64,000 nucleotides of DNA, taken from an uncultured Lachnospiraceae bacterium. Its GTDB lineage: Bacteria > Bacillota > Clostridia > Lachnospirales > Lachnospiraceae. The notes under the pieces were generated by a model that ran no database searches, was not told the origin of the DNA, and was given only the letters and a program-made list of their open reading frames with translations. Both the position numbers and the translations under genes were made by a program. The stretch spans positions 62,001 through 126,000 of the forward strand of contig CAJTTZ010000008.1 in NCBI GenBank assembly GCA_910579505.1, written 5' to 3'. This document shows, one piece after another, positions 1 to 8,753 of this stretch (positions are counted from its first letter, which is position 1; the number at the start of each line of letters is the position of its first letter).

Positions 1-780
1 TCGGGGGATTCCGACACACCCATGGAACAGATGGTCCTTCGTGGAATCGAACTGGGCCTTACCCAAATGTGCTTTACGGAACACAACGACTTTGACTATC
101 CCGTGACCGAGCGCGAGACTGACGGGTTTTTCGAGGTAAACCCGGACGCCTATCTCTACGATTTCCTGGGACTTTGTGAAAAATACAGGGATAAAATCAC
201 CCTCCTTTTCGGCGTGGAACTGGGACTGCAGCCCCATCTCTCCAAAAGGAACGCGGCGTTTGCCAGGGAACACGAATACGACTTCATTATCGCCTCCTCC
301 CACATTTGTCATGGAAAAGACCCCTATTACCCCGCTTTTTATGAGGGACGCCCGCAGGAGGAGGCTTACCGGGAATATTTCGAGTCTATACTGGAGAATC
401 TGAAGGTTTACAGCAACTTTGACGTATATGGGCATCTGGACTACGTGGTGCGTTACGGCCCGACGAAAGATCAGGGATACTCCTACGAGATGTACCGAAA
501 TATATTTGACCAGATTTTATCCAAACTGATTGACATGGAAAAGGGGATCGAGATCAACACCTCCGCTCTCGCAAAGGGTATGCGGGAACCCAATCCCTGC
601 ATCGGCATCCTGAAACGTTACCGCGCGCTTGGCGGCGAAATTATCACCGCAGGAAGCGACGCCCACACCCCCGGGCAGATCGCCCATGCCTTTGACCGCG
701 CCGCCGAAATTTTGAAAGACTGCGGTTTTCGCTACTATGCGACCTACGAAAAGAGGACGCCGTCTTTCCACAAATTGTAA
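1..780 (+). CDS. hisJ: PHP-domain histidinol-phosphatase, HisJ family (5' end cut by window)
   Basis: Probable histidinol-phosphate phosphatase of the PHP superfamily, a metal-dependent cytoplasmic enzyme of histidine synthesis. The reading frame is open from base 1. The codons before the first ATG at base 22 encode SGDSDTP, which matches the usual HisJ N-terminal stretch (DYSGDS-x-TPME), so the true start is upstream of the window. Metal-ligand motifs visible in order are TEHNDFD, SSHICHGKD, YGHLDYV and a C-terminal AGSDAH. About 259 residues are visible, close to full length for this family (about 260-270). No other his gene is adjacent, so a role in general phosphoester hydrolysis cannot be excluded. 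Confidence 0.82.
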   Translation, partial: SGDSDTPMEQMVLRGIELGLTQMCFTEHNDFDYPVTERETDGFFEVNPDAYLYDFLGLCEKYRDKITLLFGVELGLQPHLSKRNAAFAREHEYDFIIASSHICHGKDPYYPAFYEGRPQEEAYREYFESILENLKVYSNFDVYGHLDYVVRYGPTKDQGYSYEMYRNIFDQILSKLIDMEKGIEINTSALAKGMREPNPCIGILKRYRALGGEIITAGSDAHTPGQIAHAFDRAAEILKDCGFRYYATYEKRTPSFHKL

Positions 781-811
781 ACCGTGAGAAACACCAGCCG
801 AGGAATTTGCC

Positions 812-2560
812 ATGAAAATAAGGAAAAAACCGACCCGTAAAACCGTTATAAAGGCAGCGCTCATCGTCTATGCGCTGTTTAGCGTATATTTCACTGCACG
901 CTTTATCGACGGGCTGTTTTCCAGTGAGTATTCCGCCATCTCGCGCTACCTTACCCTGAACGACGCATGGGACATTACCATCAACGGCGACGTCTGGCAA
1001 AATGTCTCTCTGGACACGTTTCGCTTCGCTCCGGCAAACAAAGGCGATACCATCACCATGGAGAGGACTTTCGCGGCGGACACAGACTGTACCGGGCATG
1101 CGCTTGTCCTGCAGATCAAACAGGCCGCCGTTACCGTCTTAATCGACGGGGAGGCGATTCACCAGTACGGCTGGGATCGGATGGAACGGAACAAAACGGT
1201 CGGCAGCGGCTATCTTCCTGTCGATCTTCCAGACAACTACGCGTCAAAGACGCTGACGCTGCAGTACACCGTGACGGAGGATAAGGCGTTCTCACACTTC
1301 GAACCGATCCGCATTTATGAATGGAAAAACTTTTACCGCATCATCCTTACCGAAAACAGGATACCTCTGTTTCTCGGCTGCTTTCTGACTATTTTCGGTC
1401 TTGTCACCTGCTGCATCACATTCCTTGCCATGCTGTTTTCCACGAAGTTTTCCCGCATTTTATGCATTTCCCTCTTCTCCGTCTGCATCGGGCTGTGGAC
1501 GCTGTGCTACTACAATGTACTTGTGATTTTCTCCATGCCGCTCTATACGATCAGCCTGTTGGAATATCTGACACTGTATCTTGCGCCCATTCCGCTAGTC
1601 ATCTATATGCGCGAGGACGTGCTTGCCTTAAACCGCCCCCTGATATCCACGGTATACCGGGCGCTCCTAGCGGTACAGCTCCTGGCCACATCCGTCTTTT
1701 TGGGGCTTCATGCCGTGGATCTGGTACACTGTGCCGCCACGCTGAAATATATGCAGATACTCATTTTGTGCCACCTGATCTTTTCCGTTATCATAGAATT
1801 TATGAATCTTCGCATCAGCCGGCAGCTTATCCACAGGCTGTTTCTGATCGGCATGCTGGTGCTCTCCGGCTGTGTAGGCTACGATCTGGTATTCTATTAC
1901 TTTAACAGGTATCTCGGCGTCGCCATCTCTTCCACAAAGGGCATCGCCTCCGTGGGGCTTGTCATCTTTATCGCCATGCTCCTGATTTCGTTCTATCTCG
2001 ACATCACCCAGAAAATGATGCAGGAGAAAGAGCGGGATTTTCTGATCAAAAGCGCTTACACGGACGAGCTGACGCAGATTCACAACCGCCGTTACTGTAT
2101 GGAATATATGTCCCGTGTCAGGGAGATAGAAAATTTAGACTATACGGTTTTCTGTTTCGACCTGAACAATCTGAAAACCACCAACGATACTTTCGGCCAC
2201 GCACAGGGCGATATCCTGATCAGAAGCGCCGCCGATGTCATCGTCAACGCTTTTGAGCCCCACGGCATCGTCGCGCGGATGGGCGGCGATGAATTTATCG
2301 CTATCGCAGAAACCAACAATTCCGAAGAAATCTCTGCCATGATAGGAGAGTTTCAGGACAATATTGCGCAAAAAAACGTGGAACTCCCGGATCTGCATCT
2401 GTCCATCGCCTTTGGCTACGCCTCCTGCAGCCCGAAAGAATATAATATAGAAAAAATATATCAGATCGCGGATGACAGGATGTATGAGAACAAACAATCC
2501 ATGAAAAAATTAAGCGGCGGCGCACTCGCCAGAGGGAACGCTGCAAACTCCCCCGCTTAA
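812..2560 (+). CDS. Membrane diguanylate cyclase with 7TM sensor and GGDEF domain
   Basis: Predicted cyclic-di-GMP synthase. A first membrane segment (about residues 12-33) is followed by an extracytoplasmic domain of about 140 residues, then a block of about seven hydrophobic segments (about 180-390), the layout of 7TMR-DISM sensors, and a C-terminal GGDEF domain (about 410-570) with DELTQIHNRRY and an intact GGDEF signature. No RxxD inhibitory site is present at the usual distance before GGDEF, so product inhibition may be absent. The ATG has AGGA about 7 nt upstream. It follows the PHP gene by 31 nt and may be co-transcribed. The signal sensed is unknown. Confidence 0.85.
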   Translation: MKIRKKPTRKTVIKAALIVYALFSVYFTARFIDGLFSSEYSAISRYLTLNDAWDITINGDVWQNVSLDTFRFAPANKGDTITMERTFAADTDCTGHALVLQIKQAAVTVLIDGEAIHQYGWDRMERNKTVGSGYLPVDLPDNYASKTLTLQYTVTEDKAFSHFEPIRIYEWKNFYRIILTENRIPLFLGCFLTIFGLVTCCITFLAMLFSTKFSRILCISLFSVCIGLWTLCYYNVLVIFSMPLYTISLLEYLTLYLAPIPLVIYMREDVLALNRPLISTVYRALLAVQLLATSVFLGLHAVDLVHCAATLKYMQILILCHLIFSVIIEFMNLRISRQLIHRLFLIGMLVLSGCVGYDLVFYYFNRYLGVAISSTKGIASVGLVIFIAMLLISFYLDITQKMMQEKERDFLIKSAYTDELTQIHNRRYCMEYMSRVREIENLDYTVFCFDLNNLKTTNDTFGHAQGDILIRSAADVIVNAFEPHGIVARMGGDEFIAIAETNNSEEISAMIGEFQDNIAQKNVELPDLHLSIAFGYASCSPKEYNIEKIYQIADDRMYENKQSMKKLSGGALARGNAANSPA

Positions 2561-2571
2561 ACGAATTAGGT

Positions 2572-3648
2572 TTACATAATAGTCCCCCCGCCAAGCACGT
2601 AGTCATCCTCGTAAAATACCACAGCCTGTCCCGGCGTGATCGCACGGACGGGCTTTTTGAATGTCACGCGGATCTGGTCTTCGCCCGCCTTTTCGATCAG
2701 GCATCTCTCCCCCGCGTGGGCATAACGTATTTTTGCAGTCACCTCTCTCGGCTCCGGCAGATCCGCCATCCCCATATAGTTTATGCGGTCGCAGTACAGC
2801 ACGTCGCCGAACACGTCTTCCGCCTCGCCGATCACCACCTCGTCCGTACCGGGTCTGATTTCTGTGACAAACACCGGGCGTCCCATGGCGAGGTTTAACC
2901 CCTTGCGCTGGCCCACCGTGTAGTGGGTGATGCCCAGATGCCGCCCAAGCACTTCCCCGTCCTTCGTCACAAAATTGCCCGGTTTCGGCACACGTTCCCC
3001 CGCCTCCCTGTCGATAAAGGCGGCATAGTCGTTGTCGGGAATGAAACAGATTTCCTGGCTGTCCGGCTTGTTCGCCACAGGCAGCCCTGCCTCGGCGGCA
3101 AGCTGCCTAATCTGCTCCTTCGTGTACGCCCCCACCGGCATCATTGTGCGGGCAAGCTGCTCCTGTGTCAGACTGTAGAGGGCGTAAGTCTGGTCTTTCT
3201 TTGCGGTGACCGCATTTCTGACGGCATATCTGCCGTCTTTAAGCTTCACAATCCCGGCGTAATGTCCCGTGGCGATATAGTCCGCCCCAATCTCCAGACT
3301 CCGATGCAGCATTGCCTCCCACTTCACGCGGCGGTTGCAGGCAATACAGGGATTGGGGGTCCTTCCTGCCAGATACTCCGCCACAAAGTAATCCATGACA
3401 TGTTCCCGGAACTCCCGCCTGAAATTCATCACATAATGGGGAATGTCCAGCACTTCCGCCACCCGTCTGGCGTCCTCCGCCGCGCCAAAGCCGCAGCACC
3501 CGCCCTGCTCCGCCGCCGTCTCCTTCGTTTCCTCCTGCCAGATCTGCATGGTGACCCCCACCACGTCGTAACCCGCTCTTTTTAACAAGAGGGCTGCCAC
3601 GGAGGAATCCACGCCCCCGGACATGCCCACTACCACTTTTTCCGCCAT
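2572..3648 (-). CDS. mnmA: tRNA-specific 2-thiouridylase MnmA
   Basis: Transfers sulfur to U34 of tRNA-Lys, -Glu and -Gln in the cytoplasm. The ATP-pyrophosphatase P-loop SGGVDSS lies close to the N-terminus, the first catalytic cysteine is in NPCIACNR, and the second is in SQEICFIP. Length (358 residues) is normal. An ATG four codons further upstream is possible, but the chosen ATG at 3648 has GGAG about 6 nt before it and gives the family start MAEKVVVGMSGG. It faces the diguanylate cyclase convergently, with only 11 nt between the stop codons. Confidence 0.96.
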   Translation of the reverse strand: MAEKVVVGMSGGVDSSVAALLLKRAGYDVVGVTMQIWQEETKETAAEQGGCCGFGAAEDARRVAEVLDIPHYVMNFRREFREHVMDYFVAEYLAGRTPNPCIACNRRVKWEAMLHRSLEIGADYIATGHYAGIVKLKDGRYAVRNAVTAKKDQTYALYSLTQEQLARTMMPVGAYTKEQIRQLAAEAGLPVANKPDSQEICFIPDNDYAAFIDREAGERVPKPGNFVTKDGEVLGRHLGITHYTVGQRKGLNLAMGRPVFVTEIRPGTDEVVIGEAEDVFGDVLYCDRINYMGMADLPEPREVTAKIRYAHAGERCLIEKAGEDQIRVTFKKPVRAITPGQAVVFYEDDYVLGGGTIM

Positions 3649-3698
3649 TCTGCTCTCCATTCCGCAATGTTTCTACAAAAGTGTGACACAAATCTGCG

Positions 3699-4277
3699 TC
3701 AGCCTTTCAGGAACCCTTTCCCCGGTTCTCCCCATGCGCCCAGAACTTCTCCCGTATAAGAGAGGTACGTCTCGCATGTCGTTGAGACGGGCGCAATCCT
3801 TTTTAACCGTTCCCCCACAGAACTGTTTTCATCCGTAAGCGCTTCATCATAAAGCACGTTTCTGATCCTGCACAAAAACACCTCGCCGCCGTCAAGCACC
3901 ATATTCTGCGCCACTTCCAGTTCAAAATTAACAGGGCTTTCCGTCAGGATCGGCACATTCAGGACTTCGCCTTTGCCGATGTCCGCCTGAAAATTCATTT
4001 TATCCGCATCATATCCCGATTTAATTCCGAGATAATCGGCCATGGGGAGCAGTTTTTCCGTGACAAGGTTTGCCGAAAAGACATGTCCCGCCTTGATCCT
4101 GTCCTTAGTCAGCTTTTCCCCGCCTATGCACACCATCACACCCAGCGTCTTGTCCCAACAGTAGCTGAACCAGCAGAACAGACCGAAATCCGGCGTCCCG
4201 TCCTCCTTGTATGTGCCATATAAAAACAGCGTCTGCGGACAAAAATCATTGGTCTCCTGCCTCGATATCTTCGCCAT
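3699..4277 (-). CDS. Flavin reductase-like domain protein
   Basis: A 192-residue protein of the flavin-reductase-like FMN-binding fold (DIM6/NTAB type). These proteins bind FMN and either reduce flavin with NAD(P)H or act as electron carriers. The N-terminal region (LFLYGTYKEDGTPDFG), the following core beta strands (LGVMVCIGGEKLT) and a segment with HVFSANLVTEKLLP resemble this family. The start has AAGGAGG about 10 nt upstream, inside the end of the marR gene, 2 nt away. The two genes are almost certainly one transcript, so the MarR-type regulator probably controls this enzyme. The substrate is not evident. Confidence 0.75.
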   Translation of the reverse strand: MAKISRQETNDFCPQTLFLYGTYKEDGTPDFGLFCWFSYCWDKTLGVMVCIGGEKLTKDRIKAGHVFSANLVTEKLLPMADYLGIKSGYDADKMNFQADIGKGEVLNVPILTESPVNFELEVAQNMVLDGGEVFLCRIRNVLYDEALTDENSSVGERLKRIAPVSTTCETYLSYTGEVLGAWGEPGKGFLKG

Positions 4278-4279
4278 AG

Positions 4280-4711
4280 CTACAATTCCTCCTTCACATT
4301 GTCGAGCACCCGCCGCAGATACCCCTCAAACGCAAGTATCTCCTCCGAGCTGAAATTTTTGAAATATACCTCGTGCATCTCCACGGAAACCTTGTCGTAG
4401 CATTCTTTCAGATTCTCCGCCTTCCCTGTCAGCGCGATCAGGTTCTTGCGCCTGTCCTTTGGGTCAGGCAGACGGCGAAGCAGCCCTGCCGCCTCCATCC
4501 TGTCAAGCATGCTGGTGAGCGTCGTGTTCGCAAGCCCGGTCAGCCTCGACAATTCTATGATCGAGATATGGTCGTGCTGCCAGAGAACATAAAGGATCTT
4601 GCCCTGCGCCCCGTTAAACTCACTGATGTTTTCTTTCTGTAAAATTTTATCAAACACCCGTCCGCCGATCTGCTTGATCTGTGTGATCAAAAAGCCCGCC
4701 TGTGTTTCCAT
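4280..4711 (-). CDS. MarR family transcriptional regulator
   Basis: A winged helix-turn-helix repressor of about 143 residues. Visible are the helix-turn-helix (ISIIELSRLTGLANTTLTS, about residues 55-73), the wing with the typical DPKDRRKN motif, and flanking dimerisation helices. The first ATG (4717) overlaps its own GGAGG, so the second ATG at 4711, which has GGAGG about 7 nt upstream, is preferred. Its promoter contains a perfect 20-bp palindrome covering the -10 box, so autorepression is likely. It forms a two-gene operon with the flavin-reductase-like gene. The ligand is unknown; MarR proteins often sense phenolic or oxidising compounds. Confidence 0.9.
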   Translation of the reverse strand: METQAGFLITQIKQIGGRVFDKILQKENISEFNGAQGKILYVLWQHDHISIIELSRLTGLANTTLTSMLDRMEAAGLLRRLPDPKDRRKNLIALTGKAENLKECYDKVSVEMHEVYFKNFSSEEILAFEGYLRRVLDNVKEEL

Positions 4712-4731
4712 CCTCATTCCTCCTATGTAAT

Positions 4732-4760
4732 ATAATACTATATAGTATTATCTATGTCAA
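4732..4760 (-). promoter_or_regulatory. marR operon promoter with palindromic operator
   Basis: On the minus strand TTGACA (4755-4760), a 17-nt spacer and TATTAT (4732-4737) form a good housekeeping promoter. A perfect 20-bp palindrome (4732-4751, centre CTATATAG) covers the whole -10 box and most of the spacer. Binding there would block RNA polymerase. MarR autorepression at this site is inference from position. Confidence 0.8.
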
Positions 4761-4839
4761 ACAATATATGATCACAAAATTCTATTTTCCATAGTTACAA
4801 CATAAACATAGACCATATCCCATACGCAGATGGTGTTCT

Positions 4840-6267
4840 ATGACGTTTAAAAGATGGTCTCATCCTTTGGTAACAGGAACCGTTATCCTGACTTTAACCG
4901 GATTAGTCAGCCGATTCATCGGCTTTTTTTACCGTATTTTTCTCTCCAATGTATTCGGCGCGGAGGGCATGGGCCTCTACCAGCTCATCTCCCCTGTACT
5001 CGCCCTGTCCTTCTCCCTCACCGTGTCCGGCATTCAGACCGCCATCTCCAAATATGTGGCCAGCGAAACGAGCACACACGATTACAAAAGTTCCTTCCGC
5101 ACACTCTGGACCGGCTTTCTTCTTGCTATGGCGCTCTCCGCAGTCTGCGCGCTCGGCATCTATGTGTATGCGGAACCCATCGCGGCAAACCTCCTGCTGG
5201 AAGCGCGGACGGCGCCGCTTCTGCGCATCATCGCGCTCTCCATCCCCATGGCAAGCGTGCACTCCTGCATCAACGGCTATTTCTACGGCATCCGCAAAAC
5301 AGGCATTCCCGCTTTTTCCCAGCTTGCGGAACAGGTCTGCCGCGTGGGGAGCGTCTACCTGATTTATTTTGTCTGCCAGAAACACGGGCTTACGCCCACC
5401 ATCAGCTTTGCCGTGGTAGGGCTTGTGATCGGCGAGAGCGCCTCTATGATCGTCTCCGTGGTGGCGATCCTGGCGCGCGCTCATCAGGTGTTCCCGACAG
5501 GTTCAAAACATACGTCTGTATTTTCCCTCCGGCGCGGTATTTTCGGTTATCATAGCAGCCGTTCTGCCGCAGGGCTGGCCGGGATATACCGGCGCATCAC
5601 CGGGCAGCTTTTGCAGCTCGCCGTCCCCCTGTCAGCCAACCGTCTGGTACTGAACCTTTTGCAGAGCGTGGAAGCGATCTACATACCAAACCGCCTGATG
5701 GCATACGGCTTAAACAATGCCGACGCCCTGAGCGTCTACGGCGTGCTGACCGGCATGAGCCTGCCGCTAATTCTTTTTCCCTCTGCCATCACAGGCTCCG
5801 TCTCCGTACTGCTTCTTCCTATCGTGTCCGAGGCGGATGCCGGCGGCAACAAAACGGCGGTGCGGCGCGCCATCTTTACCTCGATCCGCCTCTGCCTCCT
5901 GCTGGGCTTTTTCTTCACCGCGCTGTTTCTGCTCTTCGGAAGACTTGCCGGGCGTCTGCTCTTTCACTCGGAACTGGCGGGCAGCTTTATCTTGACGCTC
6001 AGCTTTCTGTGCCCGTTCATGTACATTGCCAGTATGCTAAACAGCATCCTGAACGGACTCGGCAAAACCATCCGCACCTTCCTTTTCAGCGTGGCAAGCC
6101 TGCTGCTGCGCCTGTTGTTCGTATTCTTTGCCATTCCGCGATACGGCATACAGGGATATCTCTGGGGCATGCTCGCCAGCCAGATGCTGCAGACACTGCT
6201 CTGCACCGTGTCGGCGCTCCGCTTTTCGCGCACTTTTACTTGCGATTCTCCACCCAATATACTATAA
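4840..6267 (+). CDS. spoVB: SpoVB-type oligosaccharide flippase (MOP superfamily)
   Basis: Polytopic membrane protein of 475 residues with about 12-14 hydrophobic segments. The N-terminus (LTLTGLVSRFIGFFYRIFLS, then GAEGMGLYQLI and TAISKYVA) matches stage V sporulation protein B and related lipid-linked oligosaccharide flippases. SpoVB is needed for spore cortex peptidoglycan, probably exporting a precursor. There is no convincing Shine-Dalgarno before the ATG. A second flippase of the same superfamily is encoded at 38323-40035, so which one is the true SpoVB cannot be settled here. It is transcribed away from the marR pair. Confidence 0.75.
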   Translation: MTFKRWSHPLVTGTVILTLTGLVSRFIGFFYRIFLSNVFGAEGMGLYQLISPVLALSFSLTVSGIQTAISKYVASETSTHDYKSSFRTLWTGFLLAMALSAVCALGIYVYAEPIAANLLLEARTAPLLRIIALSIPMASVHSCINGYFYGIRKTGIPAFSQLAEQVCRVGSVYLIYFVCQKHGLTPTISFAVVGLVIGESASMIVSVVAILARAHQVFPTGSKHTSVFSLRRGIFGYHSSRSAAGLAGIYRRITGQLLQLAVPLSANRLVLNLLQSVEAIYIPNRLMAYGLNNADALSVYGVLTGMSLPLILFPSAITGSVSVLLLPIVSEADAGGNKTAVRRAIFTSIRLCLLLGFFFTALFLLFGRLAGRLLFHSELAGSFILTLSFLCPFMYIASMLNSILNGLGKTIRTFLFSVASLLLRLLFVFFAIPRYGIQGYLWGMLASQMLQTLLCTVSALRFSRTFTCDSPPNIL

Positions 6268-6268
6268 T
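6240..6268 (+). promoter_or_regulatory. Promoter of DAHP synthase gene
   Basis: TTGCGA (6240-6245), a 17-nt spacer and a consensus TATAAT (6263-6268). The -10 box overlaps the stop codon of the upstream flippase gene. The leader would be about 70 nt and ends with a GGGAGGT ribosome binding site before the aroF ATG. Confidence 0.7.
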
Positions 6269-6343
6269 ATATGTGTTTTTGCCAGAGAAAATATAAATAC
6301 GATACAGACGAAACGGTAAGCCCGTTTCCGCCGGGAGGTAACT

Positions 6344-7372
6344 ATGTCATTTCAATATGTAGCCAAATTACCCACCCCCGACGAGATCCGCGAGCGTTTT
6401 CCCATGCCCGCCCATCTGGTGGAGGTCAAGAGAGAAAGAGATATCGAAATCCGGGACGTGATCACAGGAAAGAGCAAGAAATTTATCGTGATTATCGGTC
6501 CCTGTTCCGCAGACAACGAGGAGGCCGTCTGTGATTATGTAAACCGATTGGCAAAGGTCAACGAGAAGGTGAAGGACAAGCTGATCCTGATTCCCCGAAT
6601 CTATACAAACAAGCCCCGCACCACGGGCGAGGGATATAAAGGCATCGTAAGCCAGCCCGACCCTGAGAAGAAACCCGATTTTACGAGCGGCCTGATCGCC
6701 ATGCGCAAAATGCACATCCGCGCCATAGAGGAGACGGGACTGACCGCCGCCGACGAGATGCTCTACCCCGATAACTGGGGCTATGTGGAGGACATTCTCT
6801 CCTATGTCGCCATCGGTGCACGCTCCGTGGAGGACCAGCAGCACCGCATGACCGTCAGCGGTTTCGACGTGCCGGCGGGTATGAAAAATCCCACCAGCGG
6901 CACCCTCTCCGTGATGCTCAACTCCATCTATGCAGCGCAGCATCCCCACGACTTCACTTACCGGGGATACGAGGTCAGCACAGGCGGTAATCCGCTGGCC
7001 CACGCGGTACTTAGGGGTTCCACGAACAAGCACGGCAGGAGCCTCCCCAATTACCACTACGAAGACTTAAACACCCTGTATACGCTGTATCAGGATTACG
7101 ATCTGGTCAATCCGGCATGCGTCATCGACGCAAACCACAATAACTCCGACAAAAAGTATGAACAGCAGATCCGCATCGTCAAGGAAGTCATGCACAGCCG
7201 CAAATTAAACGGCGACATTCACCGCATGGTAAAAGGCGTGATGATCGAGAGTTATATCGAGGAGGGCTGCCAGAAAATCGGCGAGGGCATTTACGGCAAG
7301 TCCATCACCGACCCCTGCCTTGGGTGGGAGGACTCGGAGCGGCTGATCTACGATATTGCGGAATATGAATAA
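6344..7372 (+). CDS. aroF: 3-deoxy-7-phosphoheptulonate (DAHP) synthase, class I AroF/G type
   Basis: First enzyme of the shikimate pathway; it condenses phosphoenolpyruvate with erythrose 4-phosphate. Diagnostic segments are VIIGPCSADN, IPRIYTNKPRTTGEGYKG and CVIDANHNNSDKKYEQQ with the metal-binding residues, plus a C-terminal GxSITDPCLGW. At 342 residues it is a normal AroF/AroG-type, usually feedback-inhibited, enzyme. The ATG has GGGAGG about 6 nt upstream. The stop codon overlaps the start of the MATE transporter gene, so the two are translationally coupled although no functional link is obvious. Confidence 0.96.
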   Translation: MSFQYVAKLPTPDEIRERFPMPAHLVEVKRERDIEIRDVITGKSKKFIVIIGPCSADNEEAVCDYVNRLAKVNEKVKDKLILIPRIYTNKPRTTGEGYKGIVSQPDPEKKPDFTSGLIAMRKMHIRAIEETGLTAADEMLYPDNWGYVEDILSYVAIGARSVEDQQHRMTVSGFDVPAGMKNPTSGTLSVMLNSIYAAQHPHDFTYRGYEVSTGGNPLAHAVLRGSTNKHGRSLPNYHYEDLNTLYTLYQDYDLVNPACVIDANHNNSDKKYEQQIRIVKEVMHSRKLNGDIHRMVKGVMIESYIEEGCQKIGEGIYGKSITDPCLGWEDSERLIYDIAEYE

Positions 7373-8705
7373 AACATCCATCCAATTATCAGACCACTTT
7401 ACCTACAATAAACTGCTGCGCTTTACCTTCCCCTCCATCGTCATGATGGTATTTACCTCCATCTACGGTGTGGTGGACGGTTTCTTTGTGTCCAACTTTG
7501 CCGGCAAGACCGCCTTTGCCTCCCTCAATCTGATTTTTCCCTTTATCATGATTCTGGGCGGCATGGGATTTATGATCGGTACCGGCGGAACCGCCCTTGT
7601 CTCCCTGGTGCTCGGCACCGGCGACCGGGAAAAGGCGAACCGCTATTTTTCCATGATGGTTTATCTGACATTGATTCTCGGCCTTGTCCTGTCTGTCGTA
7701 GGTATTGTTTTTACGCGCCCTATGGCTGCGTTTCTGGGCGCGACGCCGGAAATGATGGAGGACTGTGTCGTTTACGGGCGTATCGTGTTCTTTTTCCTAT
7801 CTACGTTCATGCTGCAGAATGTTTTCCAGAGCTTTCTGATTGCGGCGGAAAGACCGAAACTCGGCCTTGCGGCAACCATAGGCGCGGGCGTGACCAATAT
7901 GTTTCTGGATGCCCTCTTTGTGGGCGTCTTCCGCTGGGGCGTTGCCGGAGCTGCCCTTGCCACCGGTGCCAGCCAGTGTGTGGGCGGCCTGCTTCCCCTG
8001 CTCTATTTTATCCGTCCCAACACGAGCCTTCTGCGGCTCACCCGGGCAAAATTGGAAATAAAGCCTATCTTACAGGCATGCGCCAACGGTTCCTCGGAAC
8101 TGATGAACAACATTTCTACTTCCATCGTCAGCATGATATATAATTTCCAGCTTTTACGGTACGTCGGCGAAAACGGTGTATCGGCATACGGCGTGCTGAT
8201 GTATGTGCAGTTTATCTTTATCGCCATCTACATCGGTTACTCCATCGGGGCCGCGCCCATCATCAGCTACCACTACGGCGCCGGAAATCACGGAGAGCTA
8301 AAAAGCATGCTGAAAAAGAGCGTTCTGCTGATTGCCTGCGCAAGTATTGTGCTGACTGCCGCCGCCTTCCTTCTTGCCGCCCCGCTCTCCCATATATTTG
8401 TCGGCTACGACGCGGAGCTGTTCGCGCTGACCTGTCATGCGTTCCGGCTCTTTGCCTTTTCGTTCCTGCTGGCCGGTTTCAATATTTTCGCCTCCTCGTT
8501 TTTTACCGCCCTCAACAACGGCGCGGTTTCGGCGGCGATTTCCTTTATGCGCACGCTGATTTTCCAGAATGCGGCCGTATTGATCCTTCCCCTGTTTTTT
8601 GATGTGGACGGCATCTGGTGGGCAATCACGGTGGCTGAGGTGTTCGCCTGCGTACTCTCCGCGGCCTTCCTTTTTGCGAAACGTGGGAAGTACCAATATA
8701 TGTAG
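7365..8705 (+). CDS. MATE family efflux transporter
   Basis: A 446-residue inner-membrane protein with about 12 hydrophobic segments in two homologous halves. The N-terminal sequence (FTFPSIVMMVFTSIYGVVDG) followed by FASLNLIFPF and GTGGTALVSLVLG is typical of the MATE (MatE) fold, which exports drugs or metabolites with Na+ or H+ antiport. A TTG nine bases upstream is in frame, but the ATG at 7365 gives the family start MNKTSIQLSDHF. It overlaps the aroF stop by 8 nt and lacks its own clear ribosome site, suggesting translational coupling. The substrate cannot be inferred. Confidence 0.9.
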   Translation: MNKTSIQLSDHFTYNKLLRFTFPSIVMMVFTSIYGVVDGFFVSNFAGKTAFASLNLIFPFIMILGGMGFMIGTGGTALVSLVLGTGDREKANRYFSMMVYLTLILGLVLSVVGIVFTRPMAAFLGATPEMMEDCVVYGRIVFFFLSTFMLQNVFQSFLIAAERPKLGLAATIGAGVTNMFLDALFVGVFRWGVAGAALATGASQCVGGLLPLLYFIRPNTSLLRLTRAKLEIKPILQACANGSSELMNNISTSIVSMIYNFQLLRYVGENGVSAYGVLMYVQFIFIAIYIGYSIGAAPIISYHYGAGNHGELKSMLKKSVLLIACASIVLTAAAFLLAAPLSHIFVGYDAELFALTCHAFRLFAFSFLLAGFNIFASSFFTALNNGAVSAAISFMRTLIFQNAAVLILPLFFDVDGIWWAITVAEVFACVLSAAFLFAKRGKYQYM

Positions 8706-8753
8706 GGGTGGGCTGGTGCGCTGCAGAAAAATCACCCTGCCGGAAGAAGGACG

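Noticed and set aside
22..780. ATG at base 22 as the start of the PHP gene
   Set aside because: The frame is open to base 1 and the upstream codons encode conserved HisJ sequence, so the real start is outside the window.
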